This document shows positions 43,825 through 53,140 of a DNA stretch of 64,000 nucleotides, in pieces; positions within the stretch are counted from its first letter, which is position 1, and each line of letters begins with the position of its first letter. The stretch comes from Streptomyces sp. RKAG290 (lineage in GTDB: Bacteria; Actinomycetota; Actinomycetes; Streptomycetales; Streptomycetaceae): assembly GCF_023701695.1 (NCBI RefSeq), contig NZ_JAJOZC010000001.1, positions 5,889,894 to 5,953,893 of the forward strand. Reading direction: 5' to 3'. The notes beneath the pieces are model-generated. The model worked only from the letters and a program-made list of their open reading frames with translations, ran no database searches and was not told the DNA's origin. The position numbers were made by a program, and so were the translations under genes.

Positions 43825-44546
43825 ATGGCGGTGTTCGTCGCGCTCGGCGCGTTCCTGATGACCCTGGCCGGCGGCTGGGTCGCCCAGCGCGTCAGCGACC
43901 GCCGCCACCTGGTGCTCGGCTTCGCCGGCGGACTGATGCTCGGCGTGGTCGGCCTGGACCTGCTGCCGGAGGCGATCGCGGCCGCGGGCGGCCTCGTCTT
44001 CGGCGTACCGGCGGCCCTGCTGCTGTTCGTGGGCGGCTTCCTGGTCGCCCACCTGTGGAGCGGCTGCTCGCGGTACGCCAGGCGGCGCACGGCGCGAGCG
44101 ACGAACGCGTGCCCCAGGTCGGCATGACAGCGGCCGCGGCGATGGTCGGCCACAGCCTGATGGACGGCGTGGCGCTCGGCGCGGCGTTCCAGGTCGGCGG
44201 CGGCATGGGAGCGGCCGTGGCCCTCGCCGTCATCACCCACGACTTCGCGGACGGCTTCAACACCTACACGATCACCAGCCTGTACGGGAACGCCCGCCGC
44301 AAGGCCCTCACGATGCTGTACGCGGACGCGGCGGCGCCCGTCGTCGGCGCGGCGACGACGCTCCTGTTCACCCTTCCGGAGGAACTCCTCGGCTGCTATC
44401 TCGGCTTCTTCGGCGGCGCGCTGCTCTACCTCGCCGCGGCCGAGATCCTCCCCGAGGCGCACCACGACCACCCGGCGCGCTCCACGCTCCTGTTCACGGT
44501 CGCCGGAGTGTGCTTCATCTGGCTGGTGGTGGGCATCGCGGACTGA
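43825..44546 (+). pseudogene. ZIP-family metal transporter, frame broken near 44055
   Basis: The product would be about 240 residues with eight membrane segments. It starts MAVFVALGAFLMTLAGGWVA and its frame is lost after GGFLVAHL. The next frame continues with ERLLAVRQAAHGASDERVPQ and carries the ZIP metal motifs GHSLMDGVALGAAF and ITHDFADGFN in adjacent helices. Adding one G at 44055 restores HLVERLLAVRQ. It sits alone on the plus strand inside the cobalamin block, so cobalt, zinc or iron uptake is plausible; the ion is not shown. The break differs from most others here in not being in a long G run. Confidence 0.8.
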
Positions 44547-44551
44547 CCGCC

Positions 44552-45292
44552 TCACAGCTTGCCGCCCCGTCCCCCGTCGCGCGGCGCGGGCGCGATCAGC
44601 GTGGAGAGGTACGGCAACGGTCCGTCGGCCAGCTCCGCCGCGGGCCTGATCGACTCCTCCGGCAGCCCGAGCGCCGAACCCCACACCGCGTGCTCGGTGC
44701 GCCCCGTCTCGCGCAGCGCCGTGGCGACCTCCTCGGCCAGCCGGCCGAACTTGTACGCGACGACCGTCCCGGGGCCCTCCAGGGCCTCCTTCAGCACGGC
44801 CGCCCCCGCGGTCACCGGCACCAGCGTCAACGGCTCGGTGCCCTCGGTCAGCACCGCACCGCTGCGCGCCGCCAGGTCCTGCATGGCGGTGATCCCGGGC
44901 ACGGTCGCCACGGCGGTGCCGGGCAGCAGTTCACCGATGGTGTGCGCGAGATAGGTGAACGTCGAATACACATTGGGGTCGCCGATGGTCGCGAACGCCA
45001 CCGAACCATGGGTACGCAGCAGCTCCGCGACCCGCGCCCCCGCCGCGTCCCACGCCGCCTCCCGGCGCGCCCGGTCCGACCGCTCGTTGAGGGCGAACAC
45101 GACCCGTACGACCTTCTCGGCCGGCACGTAATGCAGCACCGTCGCCTCGGCGCGCCCCCGCTCACCGGTGTCCATCACCGGCACCACGACGACCGCGGCC
45201 TCGCGCAGCGCGTTGACCCCCTTGACGGTCACCAGCTCCGGGTCGCCGGGGCCGACCCCGACCCCGACCAGTGTGTGCGTACCGTGGTTCAT
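44552..45292 (-). CDS. cobI: Precorrin-2 C20-methyltransferase
   Basis: This 246-residue tetrapyrrole methylase has N-terminal LVGVGVGPGDPELVTVKGVN, then FATIGDPNVYSTFTYLAH and VPGITAMQDLAARSG, the CobI/CbiL pattern. It methylates C20 of precorrin-2. The ATG at 45292 overlaps the cobB stop (ATGA), and this coupling decides the start over the GTG at 45301. It is the last gene of the long operon that begins at cbiB. Confidence 0.95.
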   Translation of the reverse strand: MNHGTHTLVGVGVGPGDPELVTVKGVNALREAAVVVVPVMDTGERGRAEATVLHYVPAEKVVRVVFALNERSDRARREAAWDAAGARVAELLRTHGSVAFATIGDPNVYSTFTYLAHTIGELLPGTAVATVPGITAMQDLAARSGAVLTEGTEPLTLVPVTAGAAVLKEALEGPGTVVAYKFGRLAEEVATALRETGRTEHAVWGSALGLPEESIRPAAELADGPLPYLSTLIAPAPRDGGRGGKL

Positions 45293-46689
45293 CCCTTGCA
45301 CCTCTCAACGAATCGGCGGGCCGTGCCGGGCGCCGAGGCCCAATGCGTATGCAGATAACTCGCGTGCACGCCCTGCTGGACGAACCCCTCCACGCGCCGC
45401 TCCGGCTGGTGCATGCCCCAGGCCGGTTCACTCCCGGCGCCGGGCGCCAGCTCCGTGCGGTGGAACTCGTGTCCGCGCATCCGGGTCCCGGGCGCCGCGA
45501 GCACGCTGTCGCTGAGCGCCACGGCGTCCCGGTACCCGAGCGTCAGCCGCTCGGACATCCGCCCCTCGGCGTCCAGCACCCCGCACATCGGCAGCCCGTC
45601 GAGGGACCGCGCCAGATACAGCAGCCCCGCACACTCGGCGGCCACCGGCGCCCCGGAGGCCGCCAGCTCGGCAACGGCCTTGCGCAACGGCTCGTTGGCG
45701 GACAGCTCGGGGGCGTACACCTCGGGAAACCCGCCCCCGACGACCAGCCCGCGGGTCCCTTCGGGCAGCGCCTCGTCCCGCAACGGATCGAACGGCACCA
45801 CCTCGGCCCCGGCGGCGGCGAGCAGCTCGACGTGCTCGGCATAGGAAAAGGTGAACGCGGCGCCGGAAGCGACGGCGACCCGCGGCCCCGCCGGCGTTTG
45901 AGGCGCGGGGTCCGGAGCGGAGCCCCGGGGCAGGGCCCCGCCGCCCGCTCCCGCGCCCACGGCCTGCGCCGCGTCCCACACCTCACCCGGCACGGCGGGC
46001 GCGGACCGCGCCAGGGCCAGCAGCGCGTCCAGGTCACATCCGCCCCGCACCTGAGCACCCATCGCCGCGACAGCGGCCACCGCATCGCCCCGCCGCTCGG
46101 CCACCGGCACAAGACCCAGATGCCGCGACGGCACCGCCACCGGCTCCGCCCGTCGCAACACTCCCAGCACCGGCACACCGGACTCGTCCAGCGCCTCGCG
46201 CAGCAACGCCTCGTGCCGGTCCGAGCCGACCTTGTTCAGGATCACCCCGCCGATCCGCACCTGCGGATCCCACGAGGCGAAGCCGTGCACGAGCGCCGCC
46301 ACCGACCGCGACTGCGACGACGCGTCCACGACCAGCACCACCGGCGCCCGCAGCAACTTCGCGACCTGCGCGGTGGACGCGAGCTCACCCTGTCCCGAGG
46401 CCCCGTCGTACAGCCCCATCACGCCCTCGACGACCGCCAGGTCGCAGCCCTGCGCACCGTGCGCGAACAGCGGGGCCATCAGCTCCGGCCCGCACATGTA
46501 CGCGTCGAGATTGCGCCCCGGGCGCCCCGTCGCCAGCGCGTGGTAGCCCGGGTCGATGTAGTCGGGCCCGACCTTGTGCCCGGACACGCTGAGCCCCCGT
46601 CCGGCGAAGGCGGCCATCAGCCCCGTCGCGACGGTGGTCTTGCCGCTGCCCGACGACGGCGCGGCGACGACCAGGCGTGGAACAGTCAC
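45289..46689 (-). CDS. cobB: Cobyrinate a,c-diamide synthase
   Basis: This ATP-dependent amidotransferase has about 466 residues. An N-terminal P-loop domain (VVAAPSSGSGKTTVATGLMA, GPDYIDPGYH, VEGVMGLYDG) is followed by a C-terminal triad-type glutaminase (GGGFPEVYAPELSANE with catalytic Cys in APVAAECAGLLYL, His in MRGHEFHRTEL). It amidates the a and c side chains of cobyrinate. Residues 254-269 between the domains are encoded by a REP-like repeat and are foreign to the fold. GTG 46689 overlaps the cobO stop (GTGA). Confidence 0.95.
   Translation of the reverse strand: MTVPRLVVAAPSSGSGKTTVATGLMAAFAGRGLSVSGHKVGPDYIDPGYHALATGRPGRNLDAYMCGPELMAPLFAHGAQGCDLAVVEGVMGLYDGASGQGELASTAQVAKLLRAPVVLVVDASSQSRSVAALVHGFASWDPQVRIGGVILNKVGSDRHEALLREALDESGVPVLGVLRRAEPVAVPSRHLGLVPVAERRGDAVAAVAAMGAQVRGGCDLDALLALARSAPAVPGEVWDAAQAVGAGAGGGALPRGSAPDPAPQTPAGPRVAVASGAAFTFSYAEHVELLAAAGAEVVPFDPLRDEALPEGTRGLVVGGGFPEVYAPELSANEPLRKAVAELAASGAPVAAECAGLLYLARSLDGLPMCGVLDAEGRMSERLTLGYRDAVALSDSVLAAPGTRMRGHEFHRTELAPGAGSEPAWGMHQPERRVEGFVQQGVHASYLHTHWASAPGTARRFVERCKG
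45886..45930. repeat. REP-like repeat copy inside cobB
   Basis: This 45-bp GC-rich imperfect palindrome (CCCCGCCGGCGTTTGAGG at the left, GGAGCGGAGCCCCGGGG at the right) is shared with a copy at 49359-49404. In cobB it is in frame and encodes the linker around PRGSAPDPAPQTPAGP. Confidence 0.75.
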
Positions 46690-47285
46690 CACTCGATGCC
46701 CCTCTGGCCCTTCTGCCCGGCGTCCATCGGGTGCTTGACCTTCGACATGTCGGTCACCAGGTCCGCCGCGTCCACCAGAGCGGCGGGGGCGTTGCGCCCC
46801 GTGATCACCACATGCTGGGTACCGGGCCGGGTCCGCAGCACCTCGATCACCTCTTCGGTGTCGACCCAGCCCCAGTGCATCGGGTAGGCGAACTCGTCGA
46901 GCACGTAGAGGCGGTACGTCTCGGCCGCCAGATCGCGCTTGACCTGCTCCCAGCCCTCGCGGGCCGCCGCCTCGTTGTCCAGCTGCTCGTCGCGCTGGAC
47001 CCAGGACCAGCCCTCACCCATCTTGTGCCAGGCGACGGACCCGCCCTCGCCGCTCGCGCCGAGCACCTTCAGGGCGTTCTCCTCGCCGACCTTCCACTTC
47101 GCCGACTTCACGAACTGGAAGACCCCGATGGGCCACCCCTGATTCCAGGCACGCAGCGCCAGCCCGAAGGCCGCCGTCGACTTGCCCTTGCCGATGCCGG
47201 TGTGCACCACCAGCAGCTGGCGGTTGCGGCGCTGACGGGTGGTGAGCCCGTCGTCCGGCACCGTGGTCGGCTGTCCCTGCGGCAT
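46686..47285 (-). CDS. cobO: Cob(I)yrinic acid a,c-diamide adenosyltransferase
   Basis: This 199-residue P-loop enzyme adds the 5'-deoxyadenosyl ligand to cobalt. VVHTGIGKGKSTAAFGLALR is the characteristic Walker A, GVFQFVKSAKWKVGEE follows, and YVLDEFAYPMHWGWVD carries the acidic motif. The ATG overlaps the chelatase TAA stop by one base, and the end overlaps cobB. It is a mid-operon gene. Confidence 0.95.
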   Translation of the reverse strand: MPQGQPTTVPDDGLTTRQRRNRQLLVVHTGIGKGKSTAAFGLALRAWNQGWPIGVFQFVKSAKWKVGEENALKVLGASGEGGSVAWHKMGEGWSWVQRDEQLDNEAAAREGWEQVKRDLAAETYRLYVLDEFAYPMHWGWVDTEEVIEVLRTRPGTQHVVITGRNAPAALVDAADLVTDMSKVKHPMDAGQKGQRGIEW

Positions 47286-49309
47286 TACGCGGCCCTCCGG
47301 CTGATTCCCTGAACGTCCTTGACCAGACCGGCGATCGAGTCGGCCCGCAACTCGTCGAGCGTGACGGCGGTGCCGCCCAGCTCACCCGCCAGACTCCCGG
47401 CGAGACCGAGCCGCACCGGACCCGACTCGCAGTCCACGACCACGGAGGCCGTGCCGTCGGCCTCGTGCAGCCGGGCGGCGCGCGCGGCCAGCGCCACCGG
47501 CTCCGGCCCGCCGGTGGCCCGTCCGTCGGTCACCACGACCAGCAACGGCCGCCGCGACGGGTCGCGCAGCCTCTCCACCCGCAGCACGTCATGGGCCTTC
47601 AACAGCCCCGCGGCCACCGGGGTGCGCCCCCCGGTCGGCAGCATCTCCAGCCGGGCGGCCGCCGCGTCCACCGACGACGTCGGCGGCAGCACCACCTCGG
47701 CGTCCTTGCCCCGGAAGGTGATCAGGCCGACCTTGTCCCGCCGCTGGTAGGCATCCATCAGCAGCGAGAGCACCGCACCCTTCACGGCGGTCATCCGCTG
47801 CCGGGCGGCCATCGACCCCGAGGCGTCCACGACGAACAGCACGAGATTGCCCTCGCGCCCCTCCCGTGTCGCCTGCCGCAGATCGTCCCGCCGCACCACC
47901 AGACCCCGCCCGGACCGGCCCCGCGCCCGCTGGTGCGGGGCGGCGGCCTGCACGGTCGCGGCCAGGTGCAGCTTGGTCAGCGCGCCCTGCGGCCGCCGCG
48001 CACCGGTGGTCCGCCCGTGCTCGGTACGCGCCCGGGACCGCCGCCCCGCCGCGCCCTCGCCCAGACCGGGCACGCTCAGCATCTTCGTCCGGAACGGCTC
48101 GCCGGCCCGCACCGGCTGCTGCTCACCGCCCCCGGAGGACGCCCCCTGGGCCGGCTCCTGCTCCTTGCCCTGCTCCGGCACGGACTGCGCGGGCGTGTCG
48201 TCGGCGCCGCCCTCGGGCTCCGGCGGCGTGTCGGGCCCGTCGCCCTGCGGCGGCCGGCCGCCGCCACCGGGGCCGTCCGGGTCCGGATCGTCGTCCTCGC
48301 CGCTGTTCTGCTCCAGGGTGTCGTCGAGCTTGTCCTCGTCGAGCCCCGGCGCGTCGAAGGGGTTGCGCCGGCGCCGGTGGGGGAGCGCGAGCAGCGCGGC
48401 CTGCCGGACGTCCTCGGCGAGCACGTCCGTACGCCCCGCCCAGGCGGCCAGCGCGGTGGCCGTCCGGGCCATCACGATGTCGGCCCGCATCCCGTCGACC
48501 TCGAAGGCCGCACAGGTGGCCGCGATCTGGCGCAACGCCCCGTCGCCGAGGCGCACCTCGGGCAGCAGGGCCCGCGCCCCGGCGATCCGGGCCCGCAACG
48601 CGCCCTCCTCACCGGCCCACTCGGCGGCGAAGGCCGCGGGATCGTCGTCGTACGCCAGCCGCCGCCGCACCACCTCGACCCGCAGATCGGTCTCCCGGGA
48701 CGCGGCGACCTCGACGGTCAGCCCGAAACGGTCGAGCAACTGCGGCCGCAGCTCGCCCTCTTCGGGGTTCATCGTCCCGACGAGCAGGAAGCGGGCGGCA
48801 TGCCGTACGGAGACACCCTCGCGCTCCACGTACGAGGCACCCATGGCGGCGGCGTCCAGCAGCAGGTCGACCAGGTGGTCGTGCAGCAGGTTGACCTCGT
48901 CCACGTACAGGATCCCGCGGTGCGCGTCGGCGAGCAGACCCGGCTCGAAGGCCTTCACACCCTCGGCGAGCGCCCGTTCGATGTCGAGCGCCCCGACGAG
49001 CCGGTCCTCGGACGCGCCGACGGGCAGCTCCACCGTCCGGGCGGCCCGTGACACGCCGGACCCGGTCTCGTGGGGTCCGTCGGGACACGCCGGATCGGGC
49101 GCGGCGGGGTCGCACGAGAACCGGCACCCGGGGACGACGGACACCTCGGGAATCAGGGCGGCCAGGGCGCGGACGGCGGTGGACTTCGCGGTGCCCTTCT
49201 CGCCACGCACCAGCACACCGCCGACGGCCGGCGAGACGGCGTTGAGCAACAGCCCGAGCCGGAGATCGTCCTGCCCGACGATGGCGGTGAAGGGATAAGG
49301 CGTACTCAC
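47285..49309 (-). CDS. ChlI/ChlD-type AAA+ chelatase subunit, putative cobaltochelatase partner of CobN
   Basis: This 674-residue fusion has an AAA+ module (Walker A RGEKGTAKSTAVRAL, Walker B GILYVDEVNLLHDHLVDLLL, residues 1-320). An acidic, Pro/Gly/Asp-rich linker follows (320-440), then a VWA domain with the MIDAS motif FVVDASGSMAARQR. Magnesium chelatases use this I and D pair. In actinobacteria without CobS/CobT, this protein is thought to power CobN. The GTG at 49309 follows AAGGAGG. It is separated from cobN by 153 bases containing a REP-like repeat. Confidence 0.9.
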   Translation of the reverse strand: MSTPYPFTAIVGQDDLRLGLLLNAVSPAVGGVLVRGEKGTAKSTAVRALAALIPEVSVVPGCRFSCDPAAPDPACPDGPHETGSGVSRAARTVELPVGASEDRLVGALDIERALAEGVKAFEPGLLADAHRGILYVDEVNLLHDHLVDLLLDAAAMGASYVEREGVSVRHAARFLLVGTMNPEEGELRPQLLDRFGLTVEVAASRETDLRVEVVRRRLAYDDDPAAFAAEWAGEEGALRARIAGARALLPEVRLGDGALRQIAATCAAFEVDGMRADIVMARTATALAAWAGRTDVLAEDVRQAALLALPHRRRRNPFDAPGLDEDKLDDTLEQNSGEDDDPDPDGPGGGGRPPQGDGPDTPPEPEGGADDTPAQSVPEQGKEQEPAQGASSGGGEQQPVRAGEPFRTKMLSVPGLGEGAAGRRSRARTEHGRTTGARRPQGALTKLHLAATVQAAAPHQRARGRSGRGLVVRRDDLRQATREGREGNLVLFVVDASGSMAARQRMTAVKGAVLSLLMDAYQRRDKVGLITFRGKDAEVVLPPTSSVDAAAARLEMLPTGGRTPVAAGLLKAHDVLRVERLRDPSRRPLLVVVTDGRATGGPEPVALAARAARLHEADGTASVVVDCESGPVRLGLAGSLAGELGGTAVTLDELRADSIAGLVKDVQGISRRAA

Positions 49310-49358
49310 AGTGCCTCCTTGACGAGGGCGGTTCCGGGCCCCTTCGGGGCACGATCCA

Positions 49359-49404
49359 GCCCCTCCGGCGATTGAGGAGCGGGGGTCGGGGGCGGAGCCC
49401 CCGG
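49359..49404. repeat. REP-like repeat copy between cobN and the chelatase gene
   Basis: This intergenic copy of the repeat found inside cobB has CCCTCCGGCGATTGAGGAGC on the left and GGGGCGGAGCCCCCGG on the right. Its ends can pair into a hairpin and may influence transcript stability within the operon. Confidence 0.75.
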
Positions 49405-49462
49405 TTACGGGAAGGGCCGGGCCAGGGGGGAACGCCCGCCGCAGGCGCCACGCGCACCCCGC

Positions 49463-52400
49463 TCACTCGTCCCCCTCCAGTTCGCCCTCGAGCTCCAGAT
49501 ACGTCGCCCGCAGCCGCTCCAGCGTCTGCGCGTCCGGCTCCGCCCACAGTCCCCGCTCGGCCGCCTCCAGCAACCGCTCGGAAATCCCGCGCAGCGCCCA
49601 GGGGTTGGACTTCTTCATGAAGTCACGGTTGGTCTCGTCGAACACGTACTCCGCCGACAACTTCTCGTACATCCAGTCGTCGACCACGCCCGCCGTGGCG
49701 TCGTACCCGAAGAGGTAGTCCACGGTCGCGGCCATCTCGAAGGCGCCCTTGTAGCCGTGCCGGCGCATGGCCGCCATCCACCGAGGGTTCACCACCCGGG
49801 CGCGGAACACCCGGTGGGTCTCCTCGCCGAGCGTCCTGGTCTTCACCTGGTCCGGTGTGGCGCTGTCGCCGACGTACGCCTCGGGCGACTCACCGGTCAG
49901 ATGCCGGACCATCGCCACCATGCCGCCGTGGTACTGGAAGTAGTCGTCGGCGTCGACCAGGTCGTGCTCCCTGGTGTCCACGTTCTTCGCGGCCACCGCG
50001 ATCCGCCGGAACGCCGTCTCCATGTCCCCGCGTGCCGCACGCCCCTCCAGCCCGCGCCCGTACGCGTAACCGCCCCAGACCGCGTACACCTCGGCCAGGT
50101 CCGCGTCGGACCGCCAGTTCCGTGCGTCGATCAGCGGCAGCAGCCCCGCCCCGTAGGCCCCCGGCTTCGAGCCGAAGATGCGTGCAGTGGCCCGTCGCCG
50201 GTCGCCGTGGGCGGCGGTGTCCTCATCGGCATGGGCCCGTACGTAGTTGGCGTCGGCCGGCTCGTCCAGCTCCGCCACCGCCCGTACCGCGTCGTCGATC
50301 AGCCCCACCACGTGCGGGAACGCGTCGCGGAAGAAGCCCGAGATGCGGACCGTCACATCGATGCGCGGCCGGCCCAGCTCGCTCACCGGCACCACCTCGA
50401 AGCCGGTCACCCGGCGCGACGCGTCGTCCCACACCGGCCGGCAGCCGAGCAGCGCAAGGATCTCCGCGATGTCGTCGCCCTGGGTGCGCATGGCGGAGGT
50501 GCCCCACACGGTCAGACCGACCGACTTCGGGTAGTCGCCCGTGTCGGCGAGATACCGGGCGATCAGCGAGTCGGCGAGCGACTGGCCGACCTCCCACGAC
50601 AGCCGGGAGGGGATCGCCTTCGGGTCCACGGAGTAGAAGTTGCGGCCGGTCGGCAGCACGTTGACGAGTCCGCGCGTGGGCGACCCCGAGGGACCGGCCG
50701 GCACGAAGCCGCCGTCCAGCGCCAGCAGGATGTGGTCGATCTCGTCCGTCGTGCGGGCCAGCCGGGGCACGACCTCCTCGCAGGCGAAGCCCAGTACGGC
50801 CACCGCGGCCGGGAGTTCGAAGCCCAGCACCTCCCGTGCCAGGCCGGCCACGGCCGTGAGTTCCCAGCCGCGGGCCTCCATGCCCTCCGCGAGGCGGCGG
50901 CACAGCTGCTCCAGCAGGTCGATCGCGTCCGCGCCCGTCCTGGCCGGACCGTCGACCAGGTCGCTCAGCTCGGCCGGCACCTTCACGGCCGCGCCGGGCT
51001 CCTTCAGCAACTCCTTCTCGCTGAGCCCGAAGTGCTCGGCGATCGAGGCCCGCAGCCCCGGCAGCGCGTTCGCCGTGCCGCCCCACACCTGTGAGGCCCG
51101 CAGCACGGCCAGCACCAGGTTGACCCGGGCCTCCTCGACCGGGCCGCCGCCGAGGATGTGCAGACCGTCGCGGATCTGGACGTCCTTGATCTCGCAGAGG
51201 TAGCCGTCGATGTGCATGACGAACGAGTCGAACTCACCGTCGTCGGGCTGCTCGTCGACATGCAGGTCGTGGTGCAGCTCAGCGGCCTTGACCAGCGTCC
51301 AGATCTGCGCCCGCACCGAGGGCGCCTTGGTCGGATCCAGGTCGCTGACCAGCGCGTACTCGTCGAGCAGCTGCTCCAGCTTGGCCAGGTCCCCATAGGT
51401 GTCGGCGCGCGCCATCGGCGGCACCAGATGATCCACCACGGTGGCGTGCCCCCGGCGCTTGGCCTGGGTGCCCTCGCCCGGGTCGTTGACGATGAACGGG
51501 TAGATCAGCGGCAGTTCGCCGAGCACCGCGTCCGGGCCGCAGCCGGCGGACAGGCCGAGGCCCTTGCCGGGCAGCCACTCCATCGTGCCGTGCTTGCCCA
51601 TGTGGACGACCGCGTCCGCGCCGAAGCCCCCCTCCGACGTCGCGGCCTCCAGCCAGCGGTACGTCGCCAGGTAGTGGTGCGAGGGCGGCATGTCCGGGTC
51701 GTGGTAGATCGCGATCGGGTTCTCGCCGAAGCCGCGCGGCGGCTGGATCAGCACCACCACGTTCCCGAACTGCAGGGAGGCCAGGACGATGTCCTCGCCG
51801 TCCAGGTACAACTGGCCCGGCGGCTCGCCCCAGTGCTCCAGCATCGAGTCCCGCATCGCCGGGTCCAGCTTCGCGAACCACTGCTGGTAGTCGGCCAGCG
51901 GCACCCGCGCGGGGGCCGCGGCGAGCTGCTCCTCGGTCAGCCACTCCACGTCGTGGCCGCCGGCGTTGATGAGGCGGTGGATGAGCTCGTCGCCGTCGTC
52001 CGGGTGCCCCTCGACGCCGTAACCGGCATCGCGCAGGGCGTCCAGGACGCGGACCGCGGAGGCGGGCGTGTCCAGGCCGACGGCGTTGCCGACGCGCGAG
52101 TGCTTGGTGGGGTAGGCGGTGAAGACCAGGGCGAGCTTCTTCTCGGCGTTGGTCTTGTGCTTGAGAACGGCGTGCCGCACGGCGATCCCGGCGACCCGAG
52201 CCGCCCGTTCGGGGTCGGCGCGGTACACCGGTACGTCGTCCGGGCCCTGCTCCTTGAAGGAGAACGGCACGGTGATCAGCCGCCCGTCGAACTCGGGGAT
52301 GGCTACCTGCATCGCGGCGTCCATGGGGGAGAGCGCGGCGTCCGACGCGTCCCACGCCGCGCGCGAGGACGTCAGGCACAGCCCCTGCAGCACCGGAACG

Positions 52401-53140
52401 TTCAGATCGGCCAGTGCGCCGATGTCCCAGGCCTCGTCGTCGCCCCCGGCCGAGGCGTCCGACGCGCGGGTGCCGCCGGCCGCGAGCACCGTGGCGACCA
52501 GGGTGTCGGTCCGGCCGAGCAGCTCGTACAGACCGGGGTCCGCGCCGCGCAGCGAACCGCAGTACACCGCGAGGGCGTTGGCGCCGCGCGCCTCGACGGC
52601 ATCACACAGCACATCGACGAACGAGGTGTTCCCGGAGAGGTGGTGGGCCCGGTAGAAGAGCACCCCCACGGTCGGGCGGCCCTCGGTGAACTCCCGGTTG
52701 CCGTGCACCCCCCACTCGGGCATCTTCTGCGGTTCGGCGAAGCCGTGGCCGGTCAGCAGGACGGTGTCGGACAGGAAGCGGGCCAGCTCCACCAGATTGC
52801 CGGGGCCGCCCTCCACCAGGTAGCGCAGCGCCTCGGCGACGACACCGGCCGGTGCGGAGGACTCGGCCATCAGCTCCGCGTCCGGCACGGCCTCGCCGCC
52901 GAGCAGCACGGTCGGGATGCCGGACGCCTTCAGGGCCGCGAGCCCGTCCTCCCAGGCGCGCTTGCCGCCCAGAAGACGCACCACGGCGACGGAGGAGCCC
53001 TCGATCAGCGCGGGGAGTTCGTCCGCCACGTCGATCCGGGTCGGGTTGCCGATCCGGAAGGGGGCCCCGGAGGCGCGGGCGGCGAGGAGATCGGTATCGG
53101 CGGTCGACAACAACAGCACGGTGCTCAGAGGGGCGTTCAT
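49463..53140 (-). CDS. cobN: Aerobic-type cobaltochelatase large subunit
   Basis: This 1225-residue protein is the normal length for CobN, the ChlH-like subunit that holds hydrogenobyrinate a,c-diamide during cobalt insertion. Family landmarks include PTVGVLFYRAHHLSGNTSFVD, VVHMGKHGTMEWLPGKGLGLS, NALPGLRASIAEHFGLSEKE-type helices and the C-terminal KSNPWALRGISERLLEAAERG. The ATG at 53140 overlaps the cobQ stop (ATGA). A longer open frame extends upstream to 53884 but lies inside cobQ and is rejected. Confidence 0.96.
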   Translation of the reverse strand: MNAPLSTVLLLSTADTDLLAARASGAPFRIGNPTRIDVADELPALIEGSSVAVVRLLGGKRAWEDGLAALKASGIPTVLLGGEAVPDAELMAESSAPAGVVAEALRYLVEGGPGNLVELARFLSDTVLLTGHGFAEPQKMPEWGVHGNREFTEGRPTVGVLFYRAHHLSGNTSFVDVLCDAVEARGANALAVYCGSLRGADPGLYELLGRTDTLVATVLAAGGTRASDASAGGDDEAWDIGALADLNVPVLQGLCLTSSRAAWDASDAALSPMDAAMQVAIPEFDGRLITVPFSFKEQGPDDVPVYRADPERAARVAGIAVRHAVLKHKTNAEKKLALVFTAYPTKHSRVGNAVGLDTPASAVRVLDALRDAGYGVEGHPDDGDELIHRLINAGGHDVEWLTEEQLAAAPARVPLADYQQWFAKLDPAMRDSMLEHWGEPPGQLYLDGEDIVLASLQFGNVVVLIQPPRGFGENPIAIYHDPDMPPSHHYLATYRWLEAATSEGGFGADAVVHMGKHGTMEWLPGKGLGLSAGCGPDAVLGELPLIYPFIVNDPGEGTQAKRRGHATVVDHLVPPMARADTYGDLAKLEQLLDEYALVSDLDPTKAPSVRAQIWTLVKAAELHHDLHVDEQPDDGEFDSFVMHIDGYLCEIKDVQIRDGLHILGGGPVEEARVNLVLAVLRASQVWGGTANALPGLRASIAEHFGLSEKELLKEPGAAVKVPAELSDLVDGPARTGADAIDLLEQLCRRLAEGMEARGWELTAVAGLAREVLGFELPAAVAVLGFACEEVVPRLARTTDEIDHILLALDGGFVPAGPSGSPTRGLVNVLPTGRNFYSVDPKAIPSRLSWEVGQSLADSLIARYLADTGDYPKSVGLTVWGTSAMRTQGDDIAEILALLGCRPVWDDASRRVTGFEVVPVSELGRPRIDVTVRISGFFRDAFPHVVGLIDDAVRAVAELDEPADANYVRAHADEDTAAHGDRRRATARIFGSKPGAYGAGLLPLIDARNWRSDADLAEVYAVWGGYAYGRGLEGRAARGDMETAFRRIAVAAKNVDTREHDLVDADDYFQYHGGMVAMVRHLTGESPEAYVGDSATPDQVKTRTLGEETHRVFRARVVNPRWMAAMRRHGYKGAFEMAATVDYLFGYDATAGVVDDWMYEKLSAEYVFDETNRDFMKKSNPWALRGISERLLEAAERGLWAEPDAQTLERLRATYLELEGELEGDE

